This document shows, piece by piece, positions 51,236 through 63,575 of a stretch of DNA of 64,000 nt (the stretch's first letter is position 1; the number at the start of each line of letters is the position of its first letter). The position numbers and the translations under genes are program-made. Under the pieces are notes generated by a model. It was not told the DNA's origin, made no database searches, and saw only the letters and a list, made by a program, of their open reading frames with translations. The DNA comes from Dermatemys mawii. Lineage: Eukaryota > Chordata > Testudines > Dermatemydidae. The DNA is taken from contig ML677374.1 in NCBI GenBank assembly GCA_007922305.1, positions 8,184,094 to 8,248,093 on the forward strand. The letters are read 5' to 3'.

Positions 51236-53095
51236 AAAATTCATATAGATTAGCGAGGCACAATTTTCCAGTGCAGAAGCTGTGCTATCCTATCACGTGT
51301 TTTTATAATGCTAGATTTAATCATTGCTTCAGCCAATTTTCCACAAGTCTACAATTTCCTGGATCTCACACACCACCTTTGAACAATACACGTGACAATT
51401 TGCTGCTCTCCAATCCTTTCGTATAGCACCATTTTTAATGAGAGATCACATGTATGTGTTAGCAGTTCAGCCACTTCATTCTGAAGTCCCTTCAGAATTC
51501 TTGCATGTATGGGCTGTGACTGGGGGCTGATCCCAAACCCACTGAAGTCAATGAGACTCTTTTCATTGACTCAGTGGAGTCTGGAGCAGACCCGTGTTGT
51601 TATTCAATTTCTAAGTTTGTTCCACTGCATCTTTTTTTGACATCTCTATCTCTGAGAGTAGTAGAGGTAGTAAAAAATTCAACTCTCCCCTTCCACTCCC
51701 CAGTGAAAAATGGCCTGCATTTTCAATGAACATTTTCTAATTTTTTCAGGTTTATTCAAAATCTTCCAATATTCTGGAAAAATCAAACAAAAACCCAAAC
51801 CTGAAAATTGGTGGGGGGTTGGCATTTGAAAACTAAAGAACAATCCCTGCCAAAACTGGTGGGATTAGAAGCAGCAGCCTGGAGGGTAAAAGTGCACTCT
51901 GCCATTGCTCATCCTCTGAGCCAGCTGGTGTAATAATGTCGCACATCAGATTGTGACAGTTAGATGCCCAGGAAATTCCCCAGCGTGAAGATCTGTGAGT
52001 GAAAATGAAGGCTGTGAAGCAAAAAAGGAATGGTCTGATCCCAGGGAGAAAGGATATTGTATACTCTGGAACTCTGAAGCCTTTCCGTGCCTGTCAGCAA
52101 GTTCTAAAACGCAGGCAGCGTACAGAGATGCAGCAATAACATAAAATCCCTCCCCCAAGCCGGCAAGGTTGGAATTCCCATCAGTGTACATTGCAGGCAC
52201 AAATGCAGAAGTAACTGATGGAAAAAAGCAACCGTACAATTGATGTTCTGGGCAGGCGTCTCCTCAGTGCAGAAGTGCATTGGGAAATGCACTGACTCAC
52301 TGTGGTGTGAATATCCCCCTCCATCAGCAGCAGAGAAGGCTTAGTAGCAGCTGTATAGTGCCAAGAGGTAAAAGAGTGGTCAGTTTCCATCTAGGCAAGG
52401 CTAACCTGTGCTCTGTTTGTGCCAGGAATAGATTGTGATCTTTGCCTGTTCTTGGCTGCTGATCACTTCCCTCTGCTCCTTGACACGGTTTCATCACATT
52501 CAGCCTGTCATGGAGATGTCTGCTTAGGGTTTCTCTGTCTGGAGCATGAGGAAAACTGGAATGGGCTGGAGAACGTGTACAAAATGAGGCTGCTTTTTCT
52601 GATTGGGGAGCCATTTGTTATGAGCAATGGGGGCAGTTGCTTCCCCTCAGACCTTGGTTTGCCCCCTGCTCCCAAGCGGCTTACCCCACATGTCCCTAGA
52701 GATTTCCTAGCCCTACATGCTCCATTATGTAGTCTGCTTTTTGCCCCCTCAGACTTTGGACTCAGTTATTAGGAAAATAATAATTGCCTAGTGTCTCATT
52801 CTTGATGCTGTTTGGGGCAGAGAACATTCTCTGCACTGACCCATTTTCCCACCTGTCCTCAGAAATTTTCCAAAATTCAGGCTGTACAACAGCTGTATTA
52901 TGAAGGAAGCTGCCACCGAGGCCCCATGAGTAAGAGGAGAAACTTTTCCCACAGAGGGTGGCTTAGAAAGTTCACAAATGTTACTCCCTGTGAAGCAAAG
53001 ATGTAAAATGAATAAGGCATATGCACTGAGTCAGAGGTCATGGAACACTTCTTAAGTTTTACATGATGAGCAGCATTTCTCATCGGAGAGGGTGT
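51236..53095. other. No recognised gene
   Basis: A small palindromic repeat (CCCACTGAAGTCAATGAGAC...) lies near 51525-51600. Overlapping short open frames near 52000-52770 have no recognisable content. Confidence 0.4.
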
Positions 53096-53099
53096 CAAA

Positions 53100-53637
53100 T
53101 CTGACTCGGCAGATTTTAATCATACTTTCAAAAATTAAAAGGGGCAATTCTTCAACAAAAAAAGTCAAAAACAGACTCCAATGAGAAACTGCAGAACTCG
53201 AATTCATTTGCAAACTGGATACCATTAAATTAGGCTTGAATAAAGACTGAGAGTGGCTGGGTTATTACACAAACTGCAATCTGTTTTCCCAGGATAAGTT
53301 TTCCCCTATTGTAACTCACACCTTCTTGTCAACTCTTTGAAATGGGCCATCCTGATTATCATTACAAAAGTTTTTTTTCTCCTGCTGATAATAGCTCACC
53401 TTAATCGATTAGTCTTTTAGAGTTGGTATGGCAACCCCCATCTTTTCATGTTCTTTGTATATGTATTTTTATATATATATATAATCTTCCTACTGTATGT
53501 TCCACTCTGTGCATCTGATGAAGTGGGATTTAGCCCACAAAAGCTTAAGCCCAAATAAATTTGTTAGTCTGTAAGGTGCCACAAGTACTCCTCATTCTTT
53601 TTGCAGATATAGACTAACACGGCTACCACTCTGAAAC
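53100..53637 (-). mobile_element. Interspersed repeat, minus copy of 39739 family
   Basis: Ends CCACTCTGAAA at 53636, reading inwards on the minus strand as the TTTCAGAGTGG end, then the CTTGTGGCACCTTA core, a TA microsatellite (53459-53482) and the further segment with CAGACTCCAATGAG. It is longer than the copy at 39739. Confidence 0.85.
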
Positions 53638-53639
53638 CT

Positions 53640-55785
53640 GTCCTCCAACACTGATATCTGAAAATTAGCCATTTGATTTTTCTTTCAGATCTCTAGTCTA
53701 AACAAATGATTGCCTGCATTTACCCCAAATTTGCAGTCCCCCCCAGATTATTGCTGTGGATGAAATACAAATGTGGCCATCCCCAAGGTTTCACGGAGAC
53801 AGATAAAGGCCCTGTTGGTTATAACTCCAGAAAGCCAGGCCAAGAAATCATAACCCAAATCTGGATTTTTCAGCATGTCTCTCCACTTCCTGCCACTGGC
53901 TCATTAACCAGTACAAGTCATGATTTAGAAGTGGTGGCAGTTATAAGAAATGTCGAAAAAAACATGATTTGCTGCGCAACACTGAAAAGGGAAATATACC
54001 CTCAGGGTAACCTTGGAAACAAATGGCCCAACTAAGTACTCCTGATTCAGCCCTCTGTACGGGGTGGGGTGCGTGGATGGAATTAGAACATTATTAACGT
54101 CAGGGAAAATTCAGTCCCTAATAATGAGAAGACACACTGGGGAATAAGAGTCAAACAGGGAACTAAGACGCATGCCTTAAACAGCTCAGGAAGCTCTAGA
54201 CTTGGTTGGAGGAACCAGCAGCAGCATCTCCCACAAGGATGCTTTCACTACTATGTCTCTTGGTTTCTCCAGAGAGAATTAGTGTGTGTGTTTTCACCGT
54301 CCCCGCACTGTTGTTTAGCACTGGAGCACAGGCAAAGGAAACAGTACCGGTGACTTCCCCCTGCTCGGTCGTGTTATTCCCTATGGAAGTGCGAGCAAGC
54401 TGCTGACATGTTCCATTTGCCAAGGCATGGTTCCTCCTGGCCAGCCTTTCCACAACACCTCTGTGCTGTGTGGACTTTCCCTGCACTTCTCCTGCCCTGG
54501 CGTTGGTGGGGCCTCAGCAATGTCCCTTCTTATCTTCTCTCTGCTGACTTGTCTCCATGACTGACTCCTCTCCCACGCTCACTCTCTGCAACTCTGACAG
54601 GCTCTCTAATGGAGGCAAGGAGGTCTCTAGCCAAACCCCCCACTCCCAAAACCCAGCCCCTACGTACAAAGCAACCCAAGCCTATTTAAACTATGCATAC
54701 ATCGTCCCTATTTCCTGACTCTGTGGCCTCAACTGTGACCTTACAGTTTTATGGTGCACTAAGGATCATCTGGACTGGACTAGCTGGGATCCAAATACTA
54801 ACAGATGTCACCCTTCAGCAGCAGCAAAGTCCTTAATGTTACAGTTATATTTACGAATGCCTGACCTGCACTTACTAATACAGCCACAGGAGTGGCATTA
54901 GGGCTCCGTAGCAGCCATCCTGAGCTTCTTCACTATCTTACACAATGGTAGGCAGCTCGGTGCCCTGGTGTCAGCTATATGGAGTTTCTGGTGGGGTTTA
55001 AACTAGTGTCATGATCATCTGGACATATCGTCCTCTCTCTCTACTTGCCACACTTAGGGGATGCACAATTGGTCCCCAACCGTATTCAGCTGGGAGTATA
55101 GAACTTAACATCACCAAAGGCAAGCTGCAGCTCTCATGCCATCAACGGATTCCAGGAACTAGGCGTTAAGAAATGCAGCAGAAAGTGATAACTCAATAAA
55201 AACCACAAGAGTTGGCAATGCGCTTTATGCATGTGCTTAACTTTCTGCAGTGTCTGCACTGCCAGTCAAGTCAATAGGACCTTTTAAGGATGTAAAGTTA
55301 ACCATGAGCGTAGGTCTTTTCAGTACCATGGCCTGAGGTTGTAATCCCTTTGGGACAGGGACAGTCTCTTGCTGTGCATATATATAGCGGCCAGCACAAT
55401 AGGAAGCTGAGCCGGGGGACTCTGTGCACAAACATAAATAATAATAATAATTATTATGCAAAAAACTATATAAAACCATTTGAAAGAGCAAATACTTGTA
55501 TTCATCCCAAATATTAATATAATTCATATTAAATATGCACATTTACATTTATGAAAAAGCCTCCTGAAGTGTAATTGTCTTTCTGTAGAGTTATTAAGCC
55601 AACTATAGGATTGTTTAGCACAGATATTATTCTTTATTAGGACTAGATTTTCACCCATACTACTATAAATCAGGTGTAATTCCATTGAAGCCAATTATAT
55701 TTCACCAGCATAACCCGGCTTTAAGAGGTGAATAGGCTCTTAAATTCAACAGGATGATATATCAATTCTTTAAAAGACAGCCTTC
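53640..55785. other. No recognised gene or repeat
   Basis: About 2.1 kb with only short random-looking open frames. Confidence 0.4.
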
Positions 55786-55790
55786 CATAG

Positions 55791-56018
55791 TGGCAGTGTT
55801 GCTAAGTGGATAGTGCATGGGACTGGATGCAGGAGACCTGTGTTCCATTCCCACCTCTGTCACTGTCCTGCTGGGTAACCTTGAGCAAGTTATTTTGATC
55901 TGTCTGTGCCTTAGTTTCCCCATCAGTAAAATGGGGACAGTGATACTGACCTCCTCTGTAAAAAGTGCTTTGAGATCTACTGAGGAAAAGTGCTATATAA
56001 GTTATGTATTATTATTAG
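55791..56018 (+). repeat. tRNA-derived CORE-SINE (MIR-like), well preserved
   Basis: Pol III A-box-like TTGCTAAGTGG near 55799 and B-box-like GTTCCATTC at 55842-55850 are followed by GGTAACCTTGAGCAAGT, the core CAGTAAAATGGGGACAG, and a tail AAAAGTGCTATATAAGT ending in TATTATTATTA. It is the most complete SINE in the window. Confidence 0.85.
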
Positions 56019-56179
56019 ATTCTGTAGGGATTTCAGAGAAATCTATATTAGTTTAGTTGCTATTAGGGTCCAAAAGATTTACTTAGAAAATGAAATGGAT
56101 TTTAAAGAAAAAAATATTCAGGGATCATATACACAAAATATTCTCTGTGACCCAGAATACCAGATCTCAGAACATGACA

Positions 56180-56352
56180 ATGAGTAACTTCCTAGGGAGG
56201 TGGTGGAATCTCCATCATTGGAGATTTTTAAGAGCACGTTGGACAAACACCTGTCAGGGATGGTCTAGTAATACTTAGTCCTGCCATGAGTGCCAGGGAC
56301 TGGACTAGATGACCTCTCAAGATTCCTTTCAGTTCTATGATTCTATGTTTGA
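56180..56352 (+). mobile_element. CR1 LINE 3' end, sense
   Basis: GGGAGGTGGTGGAATCTCC, GAGCACGTTGGACAAACACC and CTGGACTAGATGACCTCTC lead to the terminal ATTCTATG-type direct repeat, a CR1 hallmark. Confidence 0.92.
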
Positions 56353-58515
56353 AGAGAAAAGCTGAAAAGCATGAATCAAGGGCAGCCTAAAGGCTCAAAA
56401 ACCAACAGGCAAATAAAAAGAATCCGCACTACTAAGATTTGGCAGGACTGGGGCCTAAGCAGAAACTATGGGTAAAGGGGTTTGAACTCGGGAAGTACCA
56501 GAGACTTCAATGGGAGATGAGTATCTGACAGTGGAATTTGGCCCGGTTATAGCATGTGAACAACTGTGAATATGTGAGACCTCATCGCTCTGATGTCCTT
56601 CCGCCTGCTGCTTTTGCCTTCCACGCTGTCCTTGTCTCTGTGGAGATGCACAATTGCGTTCCCTTCTTTCCTCATGATGTATGACCACTAGGAAGAGACT
56701 GCACCTTGTCGACGTCCCTTCAGATGGCTCGCTATTAGGGCAGTTCACTGCCTGAAAAGATGATCTATTACATAAGCCATGTCAATTGCTTTTCATTAAA
56801 AAAAAAAAAAAAAGCTAACCTCACAGCTGGAGGTAAAAGTAAAGCCCAAACAGTACTATACTGTCTTACCACAGCCCAATGGAATTACAGGAAGAGCAGG
56901 AATTTAATTGCAAGTCTTATAGCCCACAGATGATGATCAAACAGTAGTCGATGCCTCCCTCCTCCACAAGGAAATAAGAGGTTGATATTTAAAATTTTTC
57001 ACTTCCTGTAAAAGCAGGTGAGAATGGGGATGGTTTATTGTTTGTTTCTTTCTCAATCCTCAAGGCAATTTTTGGGAAGCCTCCACGTTGGCTGTTAAAA
57101 TTGACCTATAAAATCATTACAAGATTAAATGCCTTCTATTGCTGGGATGTAATACAATCAGTGTCATCCAAACATCAACACACATACAAGATGCTTGCCT
57201 CTCACGCTGGTTCCAGTAAAGGCCTTTCCCTCCCCTTCCAGTCATCCTTATCAAAGGCTTAGCTCTCTGTGCCACAGTTGGAGGGAGGCCCACTTCCCTC
57301 CACACGTGTGTCACTCCAGAGCAAGGCCCCTTTAATGCACGTATGGCCTAACTGCGGTGCTACCTCAATCAGCCACAGGTGGAAATTCTTGCCTCTGCTT
57401 CTGTTTTTCTAATGTATTTTTAGTATGAGGAGCTTTTCAAGGGCACAAAGTCAAAGGGGACTGCATGTCAGTGTATAGATCAATGGGGAAAGGGAGTTGC
57501 TAAGTAAGGACTTGGCTTAGTAGGAAGTATGGAGCCTCAGGGTCAAATCCATGAATACTCGATGTCTAGACCCACCCCTTAGCCAGGAGATCTTCATTGC
57601 TTGTAAAAACCAAAGCATTTCCGCTGCGGGTACTTTTTCACATGCACTCGTGAGCAATGGGCGCACTCGTAAACTTTATGAGCCTATCAGACAGATAAGC
57701 AGCATTTGGGCAGAACAGAAGCGGAGTATTAAAATGCAGCACAGAAGTAAACAATAGCAGCCTATGGAATTTGTGCACGCTGGTGGTAGCCTGCATTCAT
57801 CTGAAATAAGGGCCCAGAGTTCTCTCTGCGATATCAAACTATCTAAGTCTTTGCAGAGTCAGTTTGATTCCAAAAGGCCTGAGACATGAGACTCTGTATC
57901 AATTTGACTGTCATGCCCATGAATCCTGCCATTCTAAGGAATTTTCCTTTATCATTTTGTTGTTTTAAATTTGTCGGGGTGATGAGCCCTTCTTGTGAAA
58001 AAGACAGTGTGTTCTGCTCAGTGGGTCTCCTGTAAGTGCACAGAGGTGCTTTTCTTCACCTCCCATCATGCCCAGCAAACTTTCATAAACATGGGCAGAA
58101 AATGAAACCGTGACAACTGGCCAAGCCCTTGAGAACAAGGGGTGGAGATCAAGAGGGTGGGGAAGGAATGCGTATTTATGGAATGCTTCTTGAAATTGCA
58201 GAGATTTTGGCAGAGATGAACACTGAGCAAAGAGACACAACAGTCAGTGAAGGAGCCTACTGTTATGTTGCACCTGCAGCTGGATGGGAGCCACTGCCTG
58301 CCTCTCTCTCTCCTCATGATCCACCTTTTCCAAGCTGGAGGCTTTTACAAGTGGTCACTTGTATCTCAGATTGTTGGGAAACTCGCCCAAGTCTGCTGTC
58401 CTTGGCAAATGCTTTGAGAGTCACCAAACTGAAGACTTTGTGAAGTTTAAGTCTCTGTCTGTTAGAGTCCATTTATCCTAGAACCACAGCTGTAGGGGGA
58501 CCCAACCACAGTATT
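56353..58515. other. No recognised gene
   Basis: An A15 run lies near 56798. Short open frames only. Confidence 0.4.
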
Positions 58516-58519
58516 TATA

Positions 58520-58625
58520 ATGTAGACATGGCCAGGGGACCCAATCAGAATGGAGGTCTCTTTGTGCTAGGTGCTGCACATAGGAAGACAAAGTCTGTGA
58601 CGTGAAATGCTTAGTCTAAGAAACT
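58520..58625. repeat. GTGCTAGGTGCTGCAC-type interspersed repeat
   Basis: TTTGTGCTAGGTGCTGCAC and CTTAGTCTAAG place it in the 29555 family. Confidence 0.55.
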
Positions 58626-58723
58626 CAGGGTAGACTAGGACATGTTCAAGCTTCACTGTGGTTCAGGACTATCATCCAAAACCACTTAGTTGTTATCTAT
58701 ACTACAAAATGCATCCATGTTTT

Positions 58724-58733
58724 NNNNNNNNNN
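58724..58733. other. Assembly gap (10 N)
   Basis: Ten N bases. A round number suggests a placeholder, so the true gap length is unknown. It falls inside a repeat. Confidence 0.97.
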
Positions 58734-59104
58734 GTTTAAGTATACACAAATGGCAAACTTTCGAAGAATACCAGGTCTACGCTACTTGCATCTTCTGGCC
58801 AAGGGATATGAAGAGGCGTGATCTTTGACTAACACAGTTGTCCTGGAGGAAGATGCCTAGTGTAGATGCAACTACTCTGCTGGCAAAACCGCTTTTACCT
58901 CTATAACTAGTTTCATTCCAGGGTGACGGAATGAGCTATACTGGTAAAAATGCTGTTTCACCAGTATAATGGTGACCACATTAAGAACACGTTGCCAGTA
59001 TAGTGTAACCATACAGTTATGCCAGTGTTCCCAGTGTCAACCCTCTCTAAGTCTTATTCATTGAGAACAAACTAGCTGAAAATTGTAGCACTTTTCTCTG
59101 GTGT

Positions 59105-59255
59105 CAAACCCATAAGAACATAAGAGTGGTCAAAATGGGTCAGACCAAAGGTTCACCTAGCCCAGTATCTTGTCTTCTGACAGTGGCCAATGCCAGGTGC
59201 CCCAGAGGGAACGAACAGAACAGATAATCATTAAGTGATCCATTCCCAGCTGTCC
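59105..59255. repeat. AACATAAGAGTGGTCA-type interspersed repeat
   Basis: AAGAACATAAGAGTGGTCA, GGGTCAGACCAAAGGTTCACC and GGCCAATGCCAGGTGCCCC form a well-known abundant reptile and bird repeat; exact family name not asserted. Confidence 0.75.
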
Positions 59256-59924
59256 AGGTATTGCAGGTTTTCTGCAAGTGTTTTCCAAAAAGTTTGTGAA
59301 TAAATTTCAAAGTGGGTGGGGTGGGTTGTTTACCAAGTGTTTGCATCAATGATTTGTGATGCCTGGTAGGTATGTCATTGGTCATTTAAGCCATCTGCTC
59401 TTTCTGCTCCTTGGTTAGAGGATGGAAACGTCTAAAACAGGCAATTAACCAGTGTGGTTCAGCCAATATTGACTGACGAATAGCAAAGCTCTCGTTCATG
59501 TGGCAATTCTTTTGTTTGGACGGAATGCAGAGATCCCTACGAAGAACAGGCCTGTCTGAACATTCGCGCCAAGAAAAAGCAATTCACATAGATGCCTGCA
59601 AATAGCAAATAACAAAGGGTTGACCGGGGCTGAACGCGACAGCCATTTGGAATTCAAGTGTGAGCACTGCTTTAGCAATATGCTCCCAGCTCTATTGGTC
59701 ACACAGTCATGGGCTGTCTCCGGCTGCCCAAAAGTGATCAGGAGAGGCAGCCCCAACTGACTGAAAGTAACTATGCCAGTCAATTTCTCCCATGGAGACA
59801 AGGCCTAGGTGGGAACATTATTAATATAGCACTCTGTTCTTGGGAGGAGCCTGCCAAAACTGGGATGGCATAAACTTTCAGAACAAGGGACACTTTGCAC
59901 CTTGGTTTTGTGACATGGAAGGGA

Positions 59925-60215
59925 ACAGGGTCAAAGACGTGGCAAGTTTCCTGGTTCTTATTCCTAGCTTTGCCACCAAGTAAAACACTTGGGCACATCA
60001 CTTTAGCTCTCTGACCCTTGAACACAGTGTGGCAAATCTCTCTCTGGTGTTATTTGATTGGAGTTTTTGGAGTTACACTCAGGAGGGACCTGGCCCATTG
60101 GGTATAATAATATGTATCTAGTCATTAGGCGTTTTCTGAGCATGGATTAGATATGTTTGCAAGGCTCTTTGAGATCCCCATAGGAAAGGAGCTGTATGAA
60201 GTACAAGCATTATAA
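59925..60215 (+). repeat. SINE-like remnant
   Basis: CTAGCTTTGCCACCAAGT, CTTGGGCACATCACTTTAGC and the tail GCAAGGCTCTTTGAGATCCCC fit a diverged MIR-type element. Confidence 0.55.
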
Positions 60216-60328
60216 CTCCTGAAGTCTTTACTCCCGGCCTAGCACTGTCTGGACACACACACGGAGACACCATCTCTGCCCCAGAAAGTGGATGGCCGAA
60301 GAAGAGAAGCAGATAAAGAAAGAAACAC

Positions 60329-60330
<2 letters not shown>

Positions 60331-60372
<42 letters not shown>
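60331..60372. repeat. (GA)21 microsatellite
   Basis: Uninterrupted GA repeat. Confidence 0.97.
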
Positions 60373-60376
<4 letters not shown>

Positions 60377-60534
60377 AACTATACTGTGGGGGAGATTTTC
60401 AACATCACAAAGGGCAGCGAGGTATCAGCTCCTGATGGAACAAGTTTAGTGCCCAAAGCCCAGATTCTCTCCTAACTTTCACTGAAAAGCACCTAACAGA
60501 TCTGAGAATCTGGGCCTAACTCCCTATGGGGGGA

Positions 60535-61020
60535 TGTGCAAACTCCAGCATGCCACTAAAGGGTTAAGAGGCAGAGTAGATGCCTCCTCAGCCATGGGTA
60601 ATTGAGGGGATCTTCCACAGCTGGGAGAAGTGCCTGCAGAGCTGAGATAAGTGCTTGAAGAGCTGGCAGAAAGAGGCTATGAAGAGTCTGAGAGGACTCT
60701 GTAGCAGCTACAAGCAGTTGGAGCCTCCTGGGAGCAGCTGCTGGAAGGAGCTGCTCTGTGAAAGGGGTGTGGAGGTGGCTGAAGGTAGGCAGTCAGAGAA
60801 GTAACAGTGTTTCTGAGGCGGCAGACCTGAGCTGGGTAATACAGGGTCCCTGTGCTGGAAAACCCAGAGTAGAGGGAGGGCCTGGATTCCCCTATATGCC
60901 ACCAGGAAAGGGGATGTAAAAGAGTCCTGAGGTAAGGACTGTAGAGCCCACGGTGGGACTGAAGACCACATATGGTTATTAGACTGTTTGTTTGGACTCT
61001 GTGACCTGGATGGGGTGGGC
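60535..61020 (+). mobile_element. LTR-like block
   Basis: Starts TGTGCAAACTCCAGC and CTAAAGGGTTAAGAGGCAGA. The part from about 60835 (ACAGGGTCCCTGTGCTGG, GGATTCCCCTA) is a distant relative of the LTR segment at 13560-13620. The 170-codon antisense frame over it is a product of purine-rich sequence. Confidence 0.5.
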
Positions 61021-61336
61021 CTCTCTATGGCTGGAGGGATGAGTTGTGAGAGGGGGCAAACCTCTTCAGGCTTGGAGGGGCTCTGAAGAGGGGGCTGGAC
61101 CATGCCTGCCCCTGGTTGGGGGGGGTAGGAGGGTTGGGGTGCACTGGCTGGTGAGTGACCCCTGCTGTCCTCCCACTTGTGCATATGCAAATCTTCCCCC
61201 AGATACTTTTCACTAAACATGCATCAGTGATACCCCATGGGGCCCCTCAGTTCAGCCATGGTTAGCTGGCCTGTTTCTCGTGGGCATCATGGAATACTGT
61301 TGGTCTCGAGGCGGGATTTGAAAAGGATGATGGTGG

Positions 61337-61682
61337 CAGAAGTTCTCAACCTCTTTCTTTCTGAGCCTCCCCGACCCCCGCAACATGCTATTAAAAACTC
61401 CCTGGCCCATGTGAGCCACAACTGGTTTTCTCCGTATAAAAGCCAGGGCCGGCGTTTGGGGGTAGCAAGCAGGGCAGTTCCTATGGGGGACCCATGAAGC
61501 TACATTGCTCAGGCTTCAGCTTCAGCCCCTAGTGGCGGGGCTCAGGGATCTGGGCTTCAGCCTCATGTGATGGGGCTTCTGCTTTCTGCCCTGGGCCCCA
61601 GCGAGTCTAATGCTGGCCCTGCTTGGAGCCCCCCCCTGAAACTGGCTCTAGGGTACCCCAAACCTTTGGTTGAGAATCACTG
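61337..61682. mobile_element. hAT MITE with TIR
   Basis: Starts CAGAAGTTCTCAACC and ends GGTTGAGAATCACTG, matching inverted ends of hAT type. The interior repeats GGGCTTCAGCCTC and CCCAGCGAGTCTAATGCTGG. No matching 8-base flanks were found. Confidence 0.82.
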
Positions 61683-63345
61683 CAGTAAGGGACAAGGGCA
61701 GACAAGTAGACCAGGTAAAAGAATCTTGGTGTGATCAGAGCGATGGGGAGGGGAAGATGGTCTTCGGGGCTACATTTTGAATGGGACAGCGTGGGCATTA
61801 CAAGGCCAATAGTAAAGATGGGCAATAACAGGGACCTGGAGGAAAGAGGTCGCAGCCCGGAAAAATTATAGAGAAAGAAACAGCAAGCTTTGAACTCTAC
61901 CTGGATTAGAGGGACAAAGTCAGTGGGAGTTTTGCCCAAGGGTCTACAGAGTTAAAAATGGGCAAGGACTTTTAGGATATGTCCCATAATAATATCCACT
62001 TCTTGTTCTATATTAATTATTAGTCATTATTCATTACTATTAGTATCCATTCAAAAAGGAGTAAGGTGTAGAACTACTGCTACCCAAGATAAATATTCCA
62101 TCTAGCTGCTGCAGCCGCTGAATATCTGGATTGCAGCTACCCAAAGCACAGGGAGCTGGCAGAGATGTATGTTCCTCACTAGTTACAGGAGCCTTTCAAC
62201 CTCTGAGGAACAGAAATGACTTTGAAGCTTCTTTGGTTGATGGCATAACCAGTTCTCCTGGAGTCATTCTGTTTTCACGGGGACTCACTTTAGCATAAAG
62301 CTTCTGAAGGACACTGGTAGAACTGAATGAGGGAATTTCCAGCAGGTTCCTAAGTTATTAACAGCCCATAGACTTAGTGCAGCAGGAGGCGGCTGTGTGA
62401 CCAACTCTGACCAAAGATTTCCATGTTACTTCCTATCCTCTGACACCAACTCAGCACCAACGGGAAATCTTTGGCAATCAATTTAGAGGACTAAACTCCT
62501 CTGGGCAAGTGTCTTCTCAGTGGAAGTCTCCATGCTGCACTACAGACCAAGCTCTGTAGCCATTGAGAGAGGGTGGAAGAGATGCCTGCACAATGTGGTT
62601 GTTTGTCTGAAGGTCAGTTGTTGGGAGGGTAGTTACAATCAGGGGTGTGGGTAAGAGAGAGGATGGGGCTTTCTTGTGGCCATTGGATGGTGGTAATTAT
62701 TTATTCTTGCAGCCATGATGAGATGTGATAAATTCCTCTAAACAATGGGGCAGGGGAAGGCAGTGAGTAGTGACATAGGGCTTGATCCAATGCCCACTGA
62801 AATCCCTGGGACTCTTTCCCCATAACCTTAGTCGCTTTGGATCAGGCTCCTTGTGGAGCAGAATAGCTGGAAGAGCCATCAGTTGTGAAGAAGGCTTTGG
62901 CTCTCATAGACTGGGGCAGCACTTGATGAGAAAAATACTCTGCTCATCTAATGATCTCCTTATTTATTGCCGCAAAGCTTTTCCTTCATATCAGGGATGC
63001 GTAGCTGGCTCTTACGGTTCATCATATTTAGTGTGGGTGTTTCCTTTGGAAGAGCCTCCACATGAAAATGCCCCACTGTGACTCGTGACTTTCTTAGTTG
63101 TATGACGGACAATAGTTTCAGCATATTAAACACCTATAGCACAATGTCCGCCCTTAACTGTTAAACCGCTTTATTCAGCATCAGTAGATGGATATCTTTA
63201 AAAGTTCTTATTTTGTTGGATGATTGTTTGCAATCATAGCTACACATGATTTCATCCAAGTCAGAGTGGGTTTTCCCCTCACCCTATCGTATATCCGTAC
63301 ATGCCTTTCCTTGTTGCAAAAGTCCGAAAACACACACCTTTGCTT
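61683..63345. other. No recognised gene
   Basis: A small palindromic repeat (CTTGATCCAATGCCC ... TTTGGATCAGGCTCC) lies at 62780-62850; nothing else named. Confidence 0.45.
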
Positions 63346-63349
63346 CTGA

Positions 63350-63575
63350 ACAAACTGTGAGAGTGGTTAACTAGTGGAACAAGCTACCAAAAAAAGTGAG
63401 GGATTCTCCATTTCTCAAAGTCTTCAAATCAAGACTTGATGCTTTCCTGGAAGATATACTTTAGACAAGCACAAGTTAGTGGGCTCAGAACAGGCATAAC
63501 TAGGTATGCTGGTGATCAGACTACATTATCTAATGGACAGTTCTGGCCTTAAACTAGTCAATTCTGCATGGCACA
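63350..63575 (+). mobile_element. CR1 LINE 3' fragment, sense
   Basis: GAGAGTGGTTAACTAGTGGAA, CTTCAAATCAAGACTTGATGC, TGGAAGATATACTTTAG and TCTGGCCTTAAACTAG match the CR1 3' region in sense orientation. Confidence 0.85.

Noticed and set aside
55791..55870. tRNA gene
   Set aside because: A- and B-box-like motifs are present but the cloverleaf is not, and the rest follows the CORE-SINE layout; it is a SINE head.
60708..61220. 170-codon Pro/Ser/Gln-rich antisense open frame
   Set aside because: Mirror of a purine-rich LTR-like block; composition explains the length and no domain is visible.
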